Below, piece after piece: positions 24,526 through 33,248 of a stretch of DNA of 64,000 nt. Every line of letters starts with the position of its first letter. Position 1 is the first letter of the stretch. Source of the stretch: an uncultured Alphaproteobacteria bacterium. Its GTDB lineage: Bacteria > Pseudomonadota > Alphaproteobacteria > CAAHEQ01 > UBA3637. The stretch covers positions 1 through 64,000 of the forward strand of contig CAKQBW010000003.1 of NCBI GenBank assembly GCA_934216505.1. The letters run 5' to 3'. Position numbers and translations under genes: made by a program. A model generated the notes under the pieces. The model did not search any database and was not told where the DNA came from. It saw only the letters and a program-made list of their open reading frames with translations.

Positions 24526-25410
24526 ATGTTAAAAAGAAATATGATTCTGTTAAAGAAACTCATGACCTTAAAAGAAGTAATTGATTTTGGTCAGATTCAA
24601 ATGGCTGCCTCTAAAAATGGATTAAGGCAGTCTAATTTTTCTCATTTAATCAGTCAATTGGAAAATGATTTAAAATGTAATTTATTAATGCGTTCTTCAA
24701 CAGGGGTGACTCCGACAAATACGGCGCAACTGTTGTATGTTGAAATTCAAAAAATTTCTGATATATTGGAAAATATCAATACTTCTTTTATCAAATCAGA
24801 GGACCTATCGGGCACTTTAAATCTTTGGACAGAAATAGGTATTGTGGGAAACTATATTATCAAAAATTTATCTGATTTTTATGCTATGTACCCCAAAATT
24901 AGATTAAATATCTTAACCGAAAAGAACATAGATTTGAAAAATGTGGATATCGCTATCTTGGATACACAAAGGTATGCGATTCCCAAAACAGCCACACGAT
25001 TGTTTTCATTTAAAACACAATCCCATTTTTATACAACGCAAAAGTATTTGAATACTCATGGTACGCCAAAGGATTTAGATGATCTAACGGAAAATTTTGA
25101 TTTATGTATTCGGACACATGATTTACAACTGCCTGAAATGGTTCATATTTTGAAAAAGGCAAAACACTTAAATACAACCTCTGATTCGGGGGCGGTTATT
25201 TTTAGATTGATTGCAGATAATGGGGGTATTTCTTTGTTTCCAGATTGGATGGTTAATTTATCACCAAACTTAATTCCTGTCAAATCGTTGGATTTTTCCG
25301 TAGATAAGCATTTCATCGCTTTTTCCCCAAAAAAAGGAATAGATCCTCGTGTTTCGTTGTATATTGAACACACCAAAAGAGCGAATCGCTATAACCTGAA
25401 ATTTGAATAA
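24526..25410 (+). CDS. LysR-type transcriptional regulator
   Basis: The 294-residue protein has the LysR layout. An N-terminal winged helix-turn-helix includes IQMAASKNGLRQSNFSHLISQLENDLKCNLLMRS, a divergent form of the typical LTTR helix, and a periplasmic-binding-like effector domain follows from about residue 92 (LNLWTEIGIVGNY). A strong AGGAGGG site precedes the ATG at 24526. The effector is unknown. It is divergent from the invertase and separated from the 25417 gene on the opposite strand, so its targets cannot be named. The low GC fits an acquired block. Confidence 0.82.
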   Translation: MLKRNMILLKKLMTLKEVIDFGQIQMAASKNGLRQSNFSHLISQLENDLKCNLLMRSSTGVTPTNTAQLLYVEIQKISDILENINTSFIKSEDLSGTLNLWTEIGIVGNYIIKNLSDFYAMYPKIRLNILTEKNIDLKNVDIAILDTQRYAIPKTATRLFSFKTQSHFYTTQKYLNTHGTPKDLDDLTENFDLCIRTHDLQLPEMVHILKKAKHLNTTSDSGAVIFRLIADNGGISLFPDWMVNLSPNLIPVKSLDFSVDKHFIAFSPKKGIDPRVSLYIEHTKRANRYNLKFE

Positions 25411-25416
25411 AGGAGA

Positions 25417-26982
25417 TTAAGGGGAAAAAGTTCGTTCATCCTTACAAAGACGAACAACCTGTATTTTCTTTCTTTTTTCTAAAAAAGATTGAACCTTAAT
25501 TCGGCCTGTACTGTTTTTTATTTTTTGTGATTTTTTTATCAAAGAGTCAAGAATGTTTTTATGTTGGGTGGGAGATAATCGGGCCCATTTCATTTGTTGA
25601 TACAGATGAGGCAAATCTTCGGCTTGGGCGTCAAGCAAAACGTCTATTAAATCTTTGGGGAGCATGTACTGTGTCAAAAGATTGACCATCGGCCAATCTT
25701 TGCGTTTCAACGCCTTGAGCGCCTCTTCTTTTTTTTCTGTATCAGAAATTTTTCCCCGCACATGTTTTAAAAGGGTTCTAAAAGAAGTATAGTTCCCCGA
25801 TTTATGGGCAACCTCTTTGATGCGTTGATAAAAGTAGGTGCCGTCCTCCATCTTTTGTAGGTAAAAGTTGGATTCTCCAGAAAGACCCTCCAAAGAATAC
25901 TTGGCTAATAAATCCAACAAAGATTTATTTTCTTTATTTTCTTTTTTTATTTTTAAATTTAACCGTCGTCCTTCGTTTAGGTTTTTAGCAACAAAAGTGG
26001 GATTTATTTTTTTCATGATTTCTTTTAAAGAGTCCGTGTCTTCTGGGTGAGATACAAAATGTTGGAAGACATTTCGGATAAATTGAAATCCCTCTTCATT
26101 CTCACGTATTTCAGGATCAGAAGAAAGAAATTTTTTTTGTCCTGCCACTAAATGAAGTATTTGAGAATGTTCATCATATTCTTGCCCGTTTGTCAGGGGG
26201 GTAGCAATTTCCTTAAATACACCTATGATTTCATTTTCTGTTATCGGTAGGAAAGCCATCCGAGAATCCATTTTTTGATGATGCAACATTTTATAAAAAT
26301 TATCATCTGCGACCGTTCCCCGATCTACATATCTTTCATCGGCCAAGGAAACGATATGGAAGTGTTTAGCCCCCGTCCCTTTCCCAAAAGGTTTACGGGA
26401 AGCCAAATGGAGCATTCTTAAATTGGACATCACCAGTTTTTCAGAACCAGGGTAAAATTGTTTGATCTTTTCGTATAACAGATTTTCTATTTGTTGAGCA
26501 AACATACTGCCATGACAATGACTGGCAATGGTGATGTTTTGCAGGTTTTTGATGACTTCCTTTATGGGCCGAGATTTTCCTAAATTTTCTTGAATCAAAG
26601 GCAGAATATAGGTATCAAAAAAAGGTTGCCAATAGGCGGGAAATTGTTTGGGTTTTTCTAATCCATAACGAGTGAGTCCCTCTTGTTCCAATAATTGACG
26701 GCGATGAGAAATCGTGTCTGTGTCAAATCCTAAACTATATACATGTGGTTTTTCTTTTAAAGGGAAAGGCACATTTTTTAACATGATTTCAATCAATTTA
26801 CAGCATGCATTCATTTCATCATCATGACTCACACCATCACCTGGAAAAAAAAGGATACTCTTATGCCCCAAAAGGGAATCATTTGTTTGCATACCCTTAT
26901 GAAAAGTATAAATTTCCTTCCACCCTTTAGGGAAAAGTGATGTTTTAGGAACTCGTTCGCCAAACTTTAAAATGCTGTCCAT
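25417..26982 (-). CDS. Unknown 521-residue protein, possible alpha/beta-hydrolase with cysteine nucleophile
   Basis: I do not recognise the family. The protein is soluble, has no signal peptide, and is rich in lysine. Near residue 40 is ILFFPGDGVSHDDE, and near 152 is ITIASHCHGSMFA: S-H-C-H-G has the small-x-nucleophile-x-small shape of an alpha/beta-hydrolase elbow with cysteine in place of serine. Conserved-looking histidines (KHFHIVS, HSQILHL) follow. A helical lysine-rich region fills the C-terminal half. It is divergent from the 27140 gene, sharing mirror-image promoters, and its stop lies a few bases after that of the converging LysR gene. Function is not inferred beyond a possible hydrolase. 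Confidence 0.6.
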   Translation of the reverse strand: MDSILKFGERVPKTSLFPKGWKEIYTFHKGMQTNDSLLGHKSILFFPGDGVSHDDEMNACCKLIEIMLKNVPFPLKEKPHVYSLGFDTDTISHRRQLLEQEGLTRYGLEKPKQFPAYWQPFFDTYILPLIQENLGKSRPIKEVIKNLQNITIASHCHGSMFAQQIENLLYEKIKQFYPGSEKLVMSNLRMLHLASRKPFGKGTGAKHFHIVSLADERYVDRGTVADDNFYKMLHHQKMDSRMAFLPITENEIIGVFKEIATPLTNGQEYDEHSQILHLVAGQKKFLSSDPEIRENEEGFQFIRNVFQHFVSHPEDTDSLKEIMKKINPTFVAKNLNEGRRLNLKIKKENKENKSLLDLLAKYSLEGLSGESNFYLQKMEDGTYFYQRIKEVAHKSGNYTSFRTLLKHVRGKISDTEKKEEALKALKRKDWPMVNLLTQYMLPKDLIDVLLDAQAEDLPHLYQQMKWARLSPTQHKNILDSLIKKSQKIKNSTGRIKVQSFLEKRKKIQVVRLCKDERTFSP

Positions 26983-27030
26983 TTTTTTCCTTTTTCTATT
27001 TTTATATAGGGTACATCAGATTAGCCAATG

Positions 27031-27089
27031 AGTCAAGGAAAAACGCATTTCTTTTGGTCTTTTTAAAAGGGCCTAAAGAATCCTTGACT
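27031..27089. promoter_or_regulatory. Mirror-image divergent promoters
   Basis: AGTCAAGGA (27031-27039) and TCCTTGACT (27081-27089) form a nine-base inverted repeat that supplies a TTGACT -35 for each divergent gene. Rightward TTGACT is followed 17 bases later by TTGAAT; leftward TTGACT is followed 17 bases later by TACCCT. The symmetry suggests shared control of the 25417 and 27140 genes. Confidence 0.5.
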
Positions 27090-27139
27090 TTTATCCGAAG
27101 TTATGGTTGAATGACAAAAAAGCGCAATGGAGGTAGAAA

Positions 27140-28111
27140 ATGGCTTTAGATTTTACATTATTAACACGTGACCAAATTTGGGGCGAAAAAGCTTTAGAAG
27201 TTATCAAAAAATATGGCTCAAAAGTGGCACCTACTGATTTATCTGTTTTATTAGGTGGCCAGATAGGTGGCTATACCCCCAGCGAAAAAACAAGCGAAGG
27301 AGAATTAGCCTGTGATACTTGGACCGCTTCTTTTCATCGGGGATTTCGTTCTAAGTTAGAAGTTTGTGCCTGTGATGCAGACGGACTTGCCTCTGAACAA
27401 TTTGAATTTGTCCGGCGGGATTTGGCGGTGCGCCCCGTTTTACCCCCCTCAGAAACAGCAAAACTCACCCCCACTGTCCGCCGAAAAGGAATCAATGGCG
27501 TGGATATTGTTGAATTTGGCGAATACCCTCAAACAATCATGGATGAAAAAACAGGGAAAGAATTAGACGAATTGCATGCCTCAGGGGCTTTGTCTCCAAC
27601 TGGAAAAACTTATACTTTTGATGACATTGACCCCAAAAATTGCACTGAAAAATTTCGCTCATGGGGTGGTTGTAAAGAATATGCGCACAACGGGAAAAAA
27701 TACATTCGGCTTAATGGGCATCCCGCAGACAATGACAGCCAATTATCGTCAGGGGAAAAAGCGCAAACAAAACCTTATTGGATACAGGTAGAACCAATTG
27801 AATGGTTGCAAGACAAGGACGGGACTTGGGTCAGTAAAAAATGTTTGTTTTCTGGGGTTCAATTTGATACAGAGGGGGCCTATAATTTGGATGTTTTTGA
27901 AGACTTTGAAAAGACTTTCATGAAGCGGTATTTAAAGACCTATTTTTCCAAAGAAATCGTGCCCTCTCACCTAAAAGAAAAAAGTCAGGAAGTTGAAAAA
28001 ACGACGTCTCAAAAACTAACAGATCTTTTATCGTCAAAGTCCAAAACTTTGGAAAAAAAGAAATCCCCTTTGGCCACTCAACTGAAGGCTCAGAAACAAA
28101 AAAGTTTATGA
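27140..28111 (+). CDS. DUF6273-like domain protein, unknown function
   Basis: The 323-residue protein carries VEFGEYPQT near residue 123 and KPYWIQVEPIEWL near 210, with KCLFSGVQF after it. That pair of motifs resembles the DUF6273 family common in gut bacteria, as recalled; no enzymatic role is known. N-terminal 110 residues contain six cysteine or tryptophan-rich segments. The C-terminal 70 residues are lysine-rich and probably disordered. An AGGTAG site precedes the ATG. It shares a divergent promoter region with the 25417 gene, and a hairpin follows at 28171. Confidence 0.65.
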   Translation: MALDFTLLTRDQIWGEKALEVIKKYGSKVAPTDLSVLLGGQIGGYTPSEKTSEGELACDTWTASFHRGFRSKLEVCACDADGLASEQFEFVRRDLAVRPVLPPSETAKLTPTVRRKGINGVDIVEFGEYPQTIMDEKTGKELDELHASGALSPTGKTYTFDDIDPKNCTEKFRSWGGCKEYAHNGKKYIRLNGHPADNDSQLSSGEKAQTKPYWIQVEPIEWLQDKDGTWVSKKCLFSGVQFDTEGAYNLDVFEDFEKTFMKRYLKTYFSKEIVPSHLKEKSQEVEKTTSQKLTDLLSSKSKTLEKKKSPLATQLKAQKQKSL

Positions 28112-28170
28112 TTTTATAAAAAGAGGGGGCCGAGAGGCGTCCGTATCAGCCCTAGATTGGAAGAAAAATT

Positions 28171-28198
28171 CCCCGAAACAATGGCTTGATTTTCGGGG
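28171..28198. terminator. Hairpin after the 27140 gene overlapping the next promoter
   Basis: CCCCGAAA (28171-28178) pairs with TTTCGGGG (28191-28198) around a 12-base loop, with T-rich sequence after it. It may terminate the 27140 transcript; the -35 of the following promoter (TTGATT, 28186-28191) lies inside it. Confidence 0.5.
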
Positions 28199-28214
28199 GA
28201 TTTTGTGCTACCAT
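28186..28214 (+). promoter_or_regulatory. Promoter of the glycosyltransferase gene
   Basis: TTGATT (28186-28191), 17-base spacer ending TGC, TACCAT (28209-28214), 33 bases before the ATG. Confidence 0.6.
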
Positions 28215-28247
28215 TCGTCTAATTTTAATCAGAGAGGAAGGATCAAA

Positions 28248-31200
28248 ATGTCCCCCAAAGTTTCCGTTATTGTTCCCGTTTATAATGTCGCCCCTTACTT
28301 GGGACAATGTTTAGATACTATTTTATTACAAACGCTGTCAGACATAGAGGTTATCTGTGTAGATGACGGTTCCACGGATGGGAGTTTAGATATCCTAAAA
28401 ACCTATACGATGTTTGATGATCGGTTAAAAGTCATTCAACAAGAAAATGCAGGGGCGGCTGCGGCCCGTAATCGGGGATTAAAAGAGGCCACAGGAGAGT
28501 TTATATCTGTGTTGGATAGTGATGATTTTTTCCATCCTGAAATGTTGGAAAAAATGGTTCAAAAAGCCGAAGAGGAAAACAGCGATGTGGTGGTATGTGG
28601 CTATACAACCTTTGATAACAAAACACAAACCGAGACGGGGGAACAGAAAGTTGAGGAAAAATATCTTGTTCAATCTCCCTTAAGCAGAAATGATTTTCAC
28701 GAGGACTTATTTACTTTCACGAGTGGGGGGGCGGCCTGGGATAAACTGATTCGGCATGATTTAATTAAAAAATACAAAATCAACTTTGATGAAAGGGTTC
28801 GTTATTGTGATGATTTGATGTTTTCGTGTTGTGTTTTAGGAAGTGCGACAAAAATTAGTGTTTTACCCGATACTTTCATTCATTATCGGATTAACACCAA
28901 GACGCAACAATCGGCATCAAAACCTGACACGATTATGGCCGATCATTGTCTGACTTTATCTTTGGCTTATGAAAAGTTAAAAAAATTAGACTTACCCTAT
29001 GATTTGATGCGGGTCTTTTCTAAAAAATTACCCCACTCGTTTGATTGGAGTTTGACAAACCTAGGCAACGACAAAAAACGAATGGCCTTGACTTCTATTC
29101 GTTCCCACCTGAATCCAAATCTTTATCAGGCTTTATTTGGCACAAAAGGACCTGTTCTTTCTTTGATTGTTTGCGCCTATAATGCGGGGGAATTTTTAAA
29201 TGAATGTTTGGACAGTTGTTTAAATCAGACCCTGAAAGAAATTGAAATCATTTGTGTTGATGATGGATCATCGGATAATACTTTGGCCATCATGGAAAGT
29301 TATGCCCGCCAAGATCATCGCTTTAAGGTTATCCATCAAGAAAATCAAGGGCTTCCTGTGGCCCGCCAAAATGCCATGAAAATAGCCAAAGGGCAATATA
29401 TCCAATTTTTGGATGCCGATGATTATTTGGACCTTGATACCACAGAATGCTTATTTCTTTACGCCCAAATTTATCACTTGGATATGCTGTCTTTTGCGGC
29501 CATAGAATTTAAAAACGATAGCCGGATAGAATTTGAAGATCCGTATCATATTTTACGGTGGCTACCCGAAAAATTTATGCCTGTTTTCACCTATTCCGAC
29601 ATCGGTAATGTTCTGACACGGGTTGCCGTTACCTCTGCCTTAACTTTGTATCGGCGGGCTTATTTATTGGAAAACGACATTCACTGGGTCAATAAAAAAG
29701 TCGCCTATGAGGACACCCCCTTCTTTATTGAAAGCCTTTTAAAGGGAGCACGTATGGGCGCCCTGCCCCTTCGCTTTTACCACAGACGTGTTCATGAAGC
29801 CGCTATTACCCAAAATATGAAAACAAATTTCCCCGACTATTGTTGGATTTGTCAATATACTTTACGCAAGATTTATGAAATCCAAGGAAATACGGATATT
29901 TTTATCCACTACCTGTATGGCTTTATGAACAAAATATACATGAATTATGAAAAACTGGACAGCGATATTCAACAAAAAATGCTGCCTGCTTTGTTCAGAT
30001 TTAATTTACATATTTTAAAGAAATATCGTTTGCCTTTAACGGTGGGCATGAAGACATTATCTGAAGATTACTTACAAAACAAAAAAATCACTCAAAAAAT
30101 TCCTTTTTTCTTTTTGAATTTAATGACAATCTGGCGACAATCAGGATACACAATCAATCCTTTTCGCCTTTCTTTTTCCCCTTTCGCTTTAAGTGTGTTT
30201 GGCAAAACGGTGTTTTTTAAAAAGACCCAGCCGCTTCCCAAAATTCACCCCAAACGTCTGCCCGAAAAAGAATGTTTTATTTTGTGCTTTGATAACTTAC
30301 ATGACGGTTTAACCGAATGTATTGATGCCTATACCTTTTTCCAATACCTGCAAGAAAAAGGTATCCCTTCAAAATATGTCGTTCATCCCCAAAATCCTTT
30401 GGCTTTAAAAATACGTCATAACCCCGATATTATTTTGTCAGATAATAAAAACTTCTTTGTGCGGTGTGCGCCCATTTTGGCCCAATCAAGGTATGTTCTT
30501 ACCAGTTTCGGTTTATACCAAGCCAATCGCTCTTTAAAAAAATTACCTTGGCTTAAATACATCCTGATTGACCACGGGGTAGAATACTTGAAAAAAGCCT
30601 TTTATTCCGAAAAAGATTTTGATTATCGTTTAACGGGTTTTATTCCCAGCCATTCCCTTTTCCAAAAGAAAGGCTTATGGAAGGGCAAACAAATCAATGT
30701 CGGGCTCCCCCGTTGGTCGCATCTTAAAAAAATACCGCATTCAGAAAAACAAATTTTTGTTTTCTTTACTTGGCGTAAAAGTAATGAGTCCCTTTTTCAA
30801 AAAAGAATTTTTTCATTTTTAACCTGTGAAAAACTTCAATCCCTTTTAAAAGAAAATAACATTACTTTAAATGTGGGCATTCATCATGAATCATTGGTAA
30901 AAAATAACCTGATGGATTTTAAGGGCTTTGACAATATCCATGTTGTCCAAGGGGCTTACTTCCCCTATATTGGCAAAACGGATTTAATGATGACTGATTA
31001 TTCTTCTTTGGCTTTTGATTTTATGTTTTTGGATATTCCTGTCCTGTTTTATCGGCCGGACAAAGATATCCCCTACACGGATACACGAGATCGGAGGGAT
31101 ATGAAATGCGCCCAATCTCGTGATAAAGAATTGTATAATGTCTTTTACGAGGAAAACGCTGTCATCAACAAAATAGCGTTTTATATTCAAAATCATTTCG

Positions 31201-31295
31201 TTTTGGAGCCTGAGTATAAAAAAATCAATGATTCTTTCTTTTGGGAAAAGAAAGATATTTGCAATCACCTTTATGAACAAATAAAGGCCCTCTGA
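28248..31295 (+). CDS. Three-domain polymer glycosyltransferase: two GT2 domains plus CDP-glycerol glycerophosphotransferase-like domain
   Basis: The 1015-residue protein has three parts. GT2 domain 1 (about 4-230) begins VSVIVPVYN with a DDGSTDGS nucleotide-binding motif. GT2 domain 2 (about 300-560) begins LSLIVCAYN with a DDGSSDNT motif and the LDADDY metal-binding DxD motif. The C-terminal region (about 670-1000) matches the TagB/TagF-like glycerophosphotransferase fold, with ILIDHGVEY near 770 and MMTDYSSLAFDF near 911. Together they suggest assembly of a surface polymer with sugar and polyol-phosphate units. The ATG has a GAGAGGAAGG site. It is a single-gene unit. Confidence 0.85.
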   Translation: MSPKVSVIVPVYNVAPYLGQCLDTILLQTLSDIEVICVDDGSTDGSLDILKTYTMFDDRLKVIQQENAGAAAARNRGLKEATGEFISVLDSDDFFHPEMLEKMVQKAEEENSDVVVCGYTTFDNKTQTETGEQKVEEKYLVQSPLSRNDFHEDLFTFTSGGAAWDKLIRHDLIKKYKINFDERVRYCDDLMFSCCVLGSATKISVLPDTFIHYRINTKTQQSASKPDTIMADHCLTLSLAYEKLKKLDLPYDLMRVFSKKLPHSFDWSLTNLGNDKKRMALTSIRSHLNPNLYQALFGTKGPVLSLIVCAYNAGEFLNECLDSCLNQTLKEIEIICVDDGSSDNTLAIMESYARQDHRFKVIHQENQGLPVARQNAMKIAKGQYIQFLDADDYLDLDTTECLFLYAQIYHLDMLSFAAIEFKNDSRIEFEDPYHILRWLPEKFMPVFTYSDIGNVLTRVAVTSALTLYRRAYLLENDIHWVNKKVAYEDTPFFIESLLKGARMGALPLRFYHRRVHEAAITQNMKTNFPDYCWICQYTLRKIYEIQGNTDIFIHYLYGFMNKIYMNYEKLDSDIQQKMLPALFRFNLHILKKYRLPLTVGMKTLSEDYLQNKKITQKIPFFFLNLMTIWRQSGYTINPFRLSFSPFALSVFGKTVFFKKTQPLPKIHPKRLPEKECFILCFDNLHDGLTECIDAYTFFQYLQEKGIPSKYVVHPQNPLALKIRHNPDIILSDNKNFFVRCAPILAQSRYVLTSFGLYQANRSLKKLPWLKYILIDHGVEYLKKAFYSEKDFDYRLTGFIPSHSLFQKKGLWKGKQINVGLPRWSHLKKIPHSEKQIFVFFTWRKSNESLFQKRIFSFLTCEKLQSLLKENNITLNVGIHHESLVKNNLMDFKGFDNIHVVQGAYFPYIGKTDLMMTDYSSLAFDFMFLDIPVLFYRPDKDIPYTDTRDRRDMKCAQSRDKELYNVFYEENAVINKIAFYIQNHFVLEPEYKKINDSFFWEKKDICNHLYEQIKAL

Positions 31296-31299
31296 TAAA

Positions 31300-31331
31300 A
31301 AAGGCCCGCTCAAAAGAGGGGCCTTTGTTTT
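31300..31331. terminator. Shared terminator for glycosyltransferase gene and tRNA-Met
   Basis: AAAGGCCC (31300-31307) pairs with GGGCCTTT (31319-31326), followed by T-rich sequence on the plus strand and A-rich ends for the minus strand, between two convergent transcripts. Confidence 0.82.
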
Positions 31332-31407
31332 TGGTAGCGAAGGAGGGGATCGAACCCCCGACACATGGATTATGATTCCACCGCTCTACCAACTGAGCTA
31401 CTTCGCC
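31332..31407 (-). tRNA. tRNA-Met (anticodon CAT)
   Basis: The 76-nt minus-strand sequence has acceptor GGCGAAG/CTTCGCT (one G-T pair), D-arm GCTCAGTTGGTAGAGC, anticodon CAT in AATCATAAT, T-arm GGGGGTTCGATCCCC and an encoded CCA. A standard first base pair with elongator-type features makes it the elongator rather than initiator tRNA. Confidence 0.94.
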
Positions 31408-31419
31408 AAAAGTTGTCTT

Positions 31420-31448
31420 ATCATACCCCATTTCAAATGAATTGTCAA
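31420..31448 (-). promoter_or_regulatory. Promoter of tRNA-Met
   Basis: Minus strand: perfect TTGACA (31443-31448), 17-base spacer, TATGAT (31420-31425), about 13 bases before the tRNA. Confidence 0.85.
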
Positions 31449-31456
31449 TAAAAAAC

Positions 31457-31485
31457 TTGCTTTTTTGTGAAAAATATGCTAATTT
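31457..31485 (+). promoter_or_regulatory. Promoter of the hydrolase gene
   Basis: TTGCTT (31457-31462), 17-base spacer ending TGC, TAATTT (31480-31485), 36 bases before the ATG. Confidence 0.65.
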
Positions 31486-31520
31486 CGTTTCATAAATCAA
31501 TTTAATTTCAGGAGGCAAAA

Positions 31521-32219
31521 ATGGCCGAAGTTTTTTTTCAAGGACCCTTTGGACGCATTGAAGGGCGCTTTTTTCGTTCCGAAAATCCCAAAGCCCCATT
31601 CGTCTTAATTCTCCCCCCGAATCCTATTCAGGGAAATAATATGAATAACAAAGTAACCTATGCCATTTTTCAGGCGTTCGTCAATTTGGGCTTTTCTGTT
31701 TTGCGCATCAATTACCACGGTGTCGGACGGTCGCAAGGAAATCCCGATGGGTCGGGCGCAGGCGAATTGTTGGACGCCATTGCCGCTTTAGATTGGTTGC
31801 AATCCCAAGATGACGAATCCAATAAATGTTGGATTGCGGGGTATTCTTTTGGTTCGTGGGTGGCGGCTCAGGTGTTAATGCGCCGTCCCGAAATTCAAGG
31901 GTTTGTTTTTGCGACCCCGCCCACCAATGTGTATGACTTTAACTTTTTATCCCCCTGCCCTTCATCGGGAGTCATTGTCCAAGGGGGTGCCGACAGTGTG
32001 GTTGATGAAAAAACGGTGGCTTATTTAGCGGAGCAATTGGACACCACCGAAAATATCAACATTGACTATCGCCTGTTAAAAGGCGTAGATCATTTTTACA
32101 CAAATGCCTTAAAACCTTTACACGATTCTATTGTTCAGGCGATTCCTGATTTAAAGTTGAAAAAGATGAAGTTGGGGAAAAAATTTGCCAAAGCCATTAT
32201 CCCCAATGATGATTATTAG
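31521..32219 (+). CDS. Alpha/beta-hydrolase
   Basis: The 232-residue cytosolic protein has the nucleophile elbow AGYSFGSWVA (serine near residue 112), an oxyanion region LPPNPIQGNNMNNKVTY near 32, a GADSVVDE aspartate region near 156 and the histidine in KGVDHFYTN near 189. This fits the short alpha/beta-hydrolase group often called BAAT or YcjY-like; substrate unknown. An AGGAGG site is six bases before the ATG. It is the first of five plus-strand genes reaching mutT. Confidence 0.82.
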   Translation: MAEVFFQGPFGRIEGRFFRSENPKAPFVLILPPNPIQGNNMNNKVTYAIFQAFVNLGFSVLRINYHGVGRSQGNPDGSGAGELLDAIAALDWLQSQDDESNKCWIAGYSFGSWVAAQVLMRRPEIQGFVFATPPTNVYDFNFLSPCPSSGVIVQGGADSVVDEKTVAYLAEQLDTTENINIDYRLLKGVDHFYTNALKPLHDSIVQAIPDLKLKKMKLGKKFAKAIIPNDDY

Positions 32220-32268
32220 GAAAAATCTCAAGGAACGTTGATAACATTTGATCATATAAGGAGTTTTC

Positions 32269-33234
32269 ATGACAAATTTCGCAAGTATCTCTGTTATTGG
32301 TTGTGGGCGTTGGGGTGGCTTTTTGGGGTATTATTGCGCCAAATACCTGAAATCTGATGTCTTATTTTTGGGGGTTCCCCAAGACCCTGCCTATCAATCT
32401 TTGGTCAAATCAGGCAACAACGGCTATTGTCAAATGCCACCGAATGTGCGCCTGACAACCGACATGGGAGAATGTTTGAAAAACGACTTTATTATCGTTT
32501 CCATTGGATGTCAAGGCTTTCGGGGATTGTGTCGTCAGATGGCTTCCTATGATTTAAAAAACAAAACTTTTTTGTTGGCCATGAAGGGATTGGAGGAAAA
32601 AACAAGCACGCGTATGAGTCAAGTTTTCCATCAAGAAATTCACGAACCAACCGCTCAAGTGGCTTGTTTAATGGGGCCAGGTCATGTTCAAGATTATTTA
32701 CAGGAAATCCCCAGTTGTGTCGTCATTGATTCCGAAAAAGAACAAACGACCAAAAAAATTGCCCAGTATCTGAACAGTTCTTTGATTCGTACTTACTATG
32801 GGACCGACTTAATTGGAAATGAAGTCGGGGCCGCCATGAAGAATGTCATTGGCTTAGCGGCGGGCATTTTAGATGGTCTTTCTTGGTCGGGATTAAAAGG
32901 GGCCTTAATGGCACGGGCCCCCGTGGAAGTCGGTCGCTTGATTCAATACTTTGGGGGAAATCCCAAATCTGCCTTTGGGTTAGCACATTTAGGGGATTAT
33001 GAGGCGACTTTATTTTCCCCGCATAGCCACAACCGTGCCTATGGGGAAAGTTTGGTCAAAGGACCTTTGTTTGACAAATTGGCCGAAGGGGTCCCGACTT
33101 TAGCGGCCGTTTATGAATTACGGGATAAAGTAGATATGCCTATCTGTCAGGCCTTATACGAAGTCGTTTATAATCACAAAGATCCACGCACAGAAATCAA
33201 CCGACTTTTTGAACGCCCCAACAAAGCCGAATAA
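32269..33234 (+). CDS. gpsA: NAD(P)-dependent glycerol-3-phosphate dehydrogenase
   Basis: The 321-residue protein has a Rossmann motif VIGCGRWGGFLG at residue 9, LMGPGHVQDYL near 142 and the catalytic lysine region GNEVGAAMKNVIGLAAGILDGL near 185. The C-terminal domain has FGLAHLGDYEATLFSPHSHNR. It makes sn-glycerol 3-phosphate for membrane phospholipids. The motif between the domains is GPGHV rather than GPSFA, a noticeable variation from standard GpsA. AAGGAG precedes the ATG. Followed closely by a HAD phosphatase and mutT. Confidence 0.88.
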   Translation: MTNFASISVIGCGRWGGFLGYYCAKYLKSDVLFLGVPQDPAYQSLVKSGNNGYCQMPPNVRLTTDMGECLKNDFIIVSIGCQGFRGLCRQMASYDLKNKTFLLAMKGLEEKTSTRMSQVFHQEIHEPTAQVACLMGPGHVQDYLQEIPSCVVIDSEKEQTTKKIAQYLNSSLIRTYYGTDLIGNEVGAAMKNVIGLAAGILDGLSWSGLKGALMARAPVEVGRLIQYFGGNPKSAFGLAHLGDYEATLFSPHSHNRAYGESLVKGPLFDKLAEGVPTLAAVYELRDKVDMPICQALYEVVYNHKDPRTEINRLFERPNKAE

Positions 33235-33248
33235 TAAAGGATTTTTTA

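Noticed and set aside
28248..31295. Frameshift or fusion artefact in the long glycosyltransferase
   Set aside because: All three domains are in one frame with intact motifs and plausible linkers.
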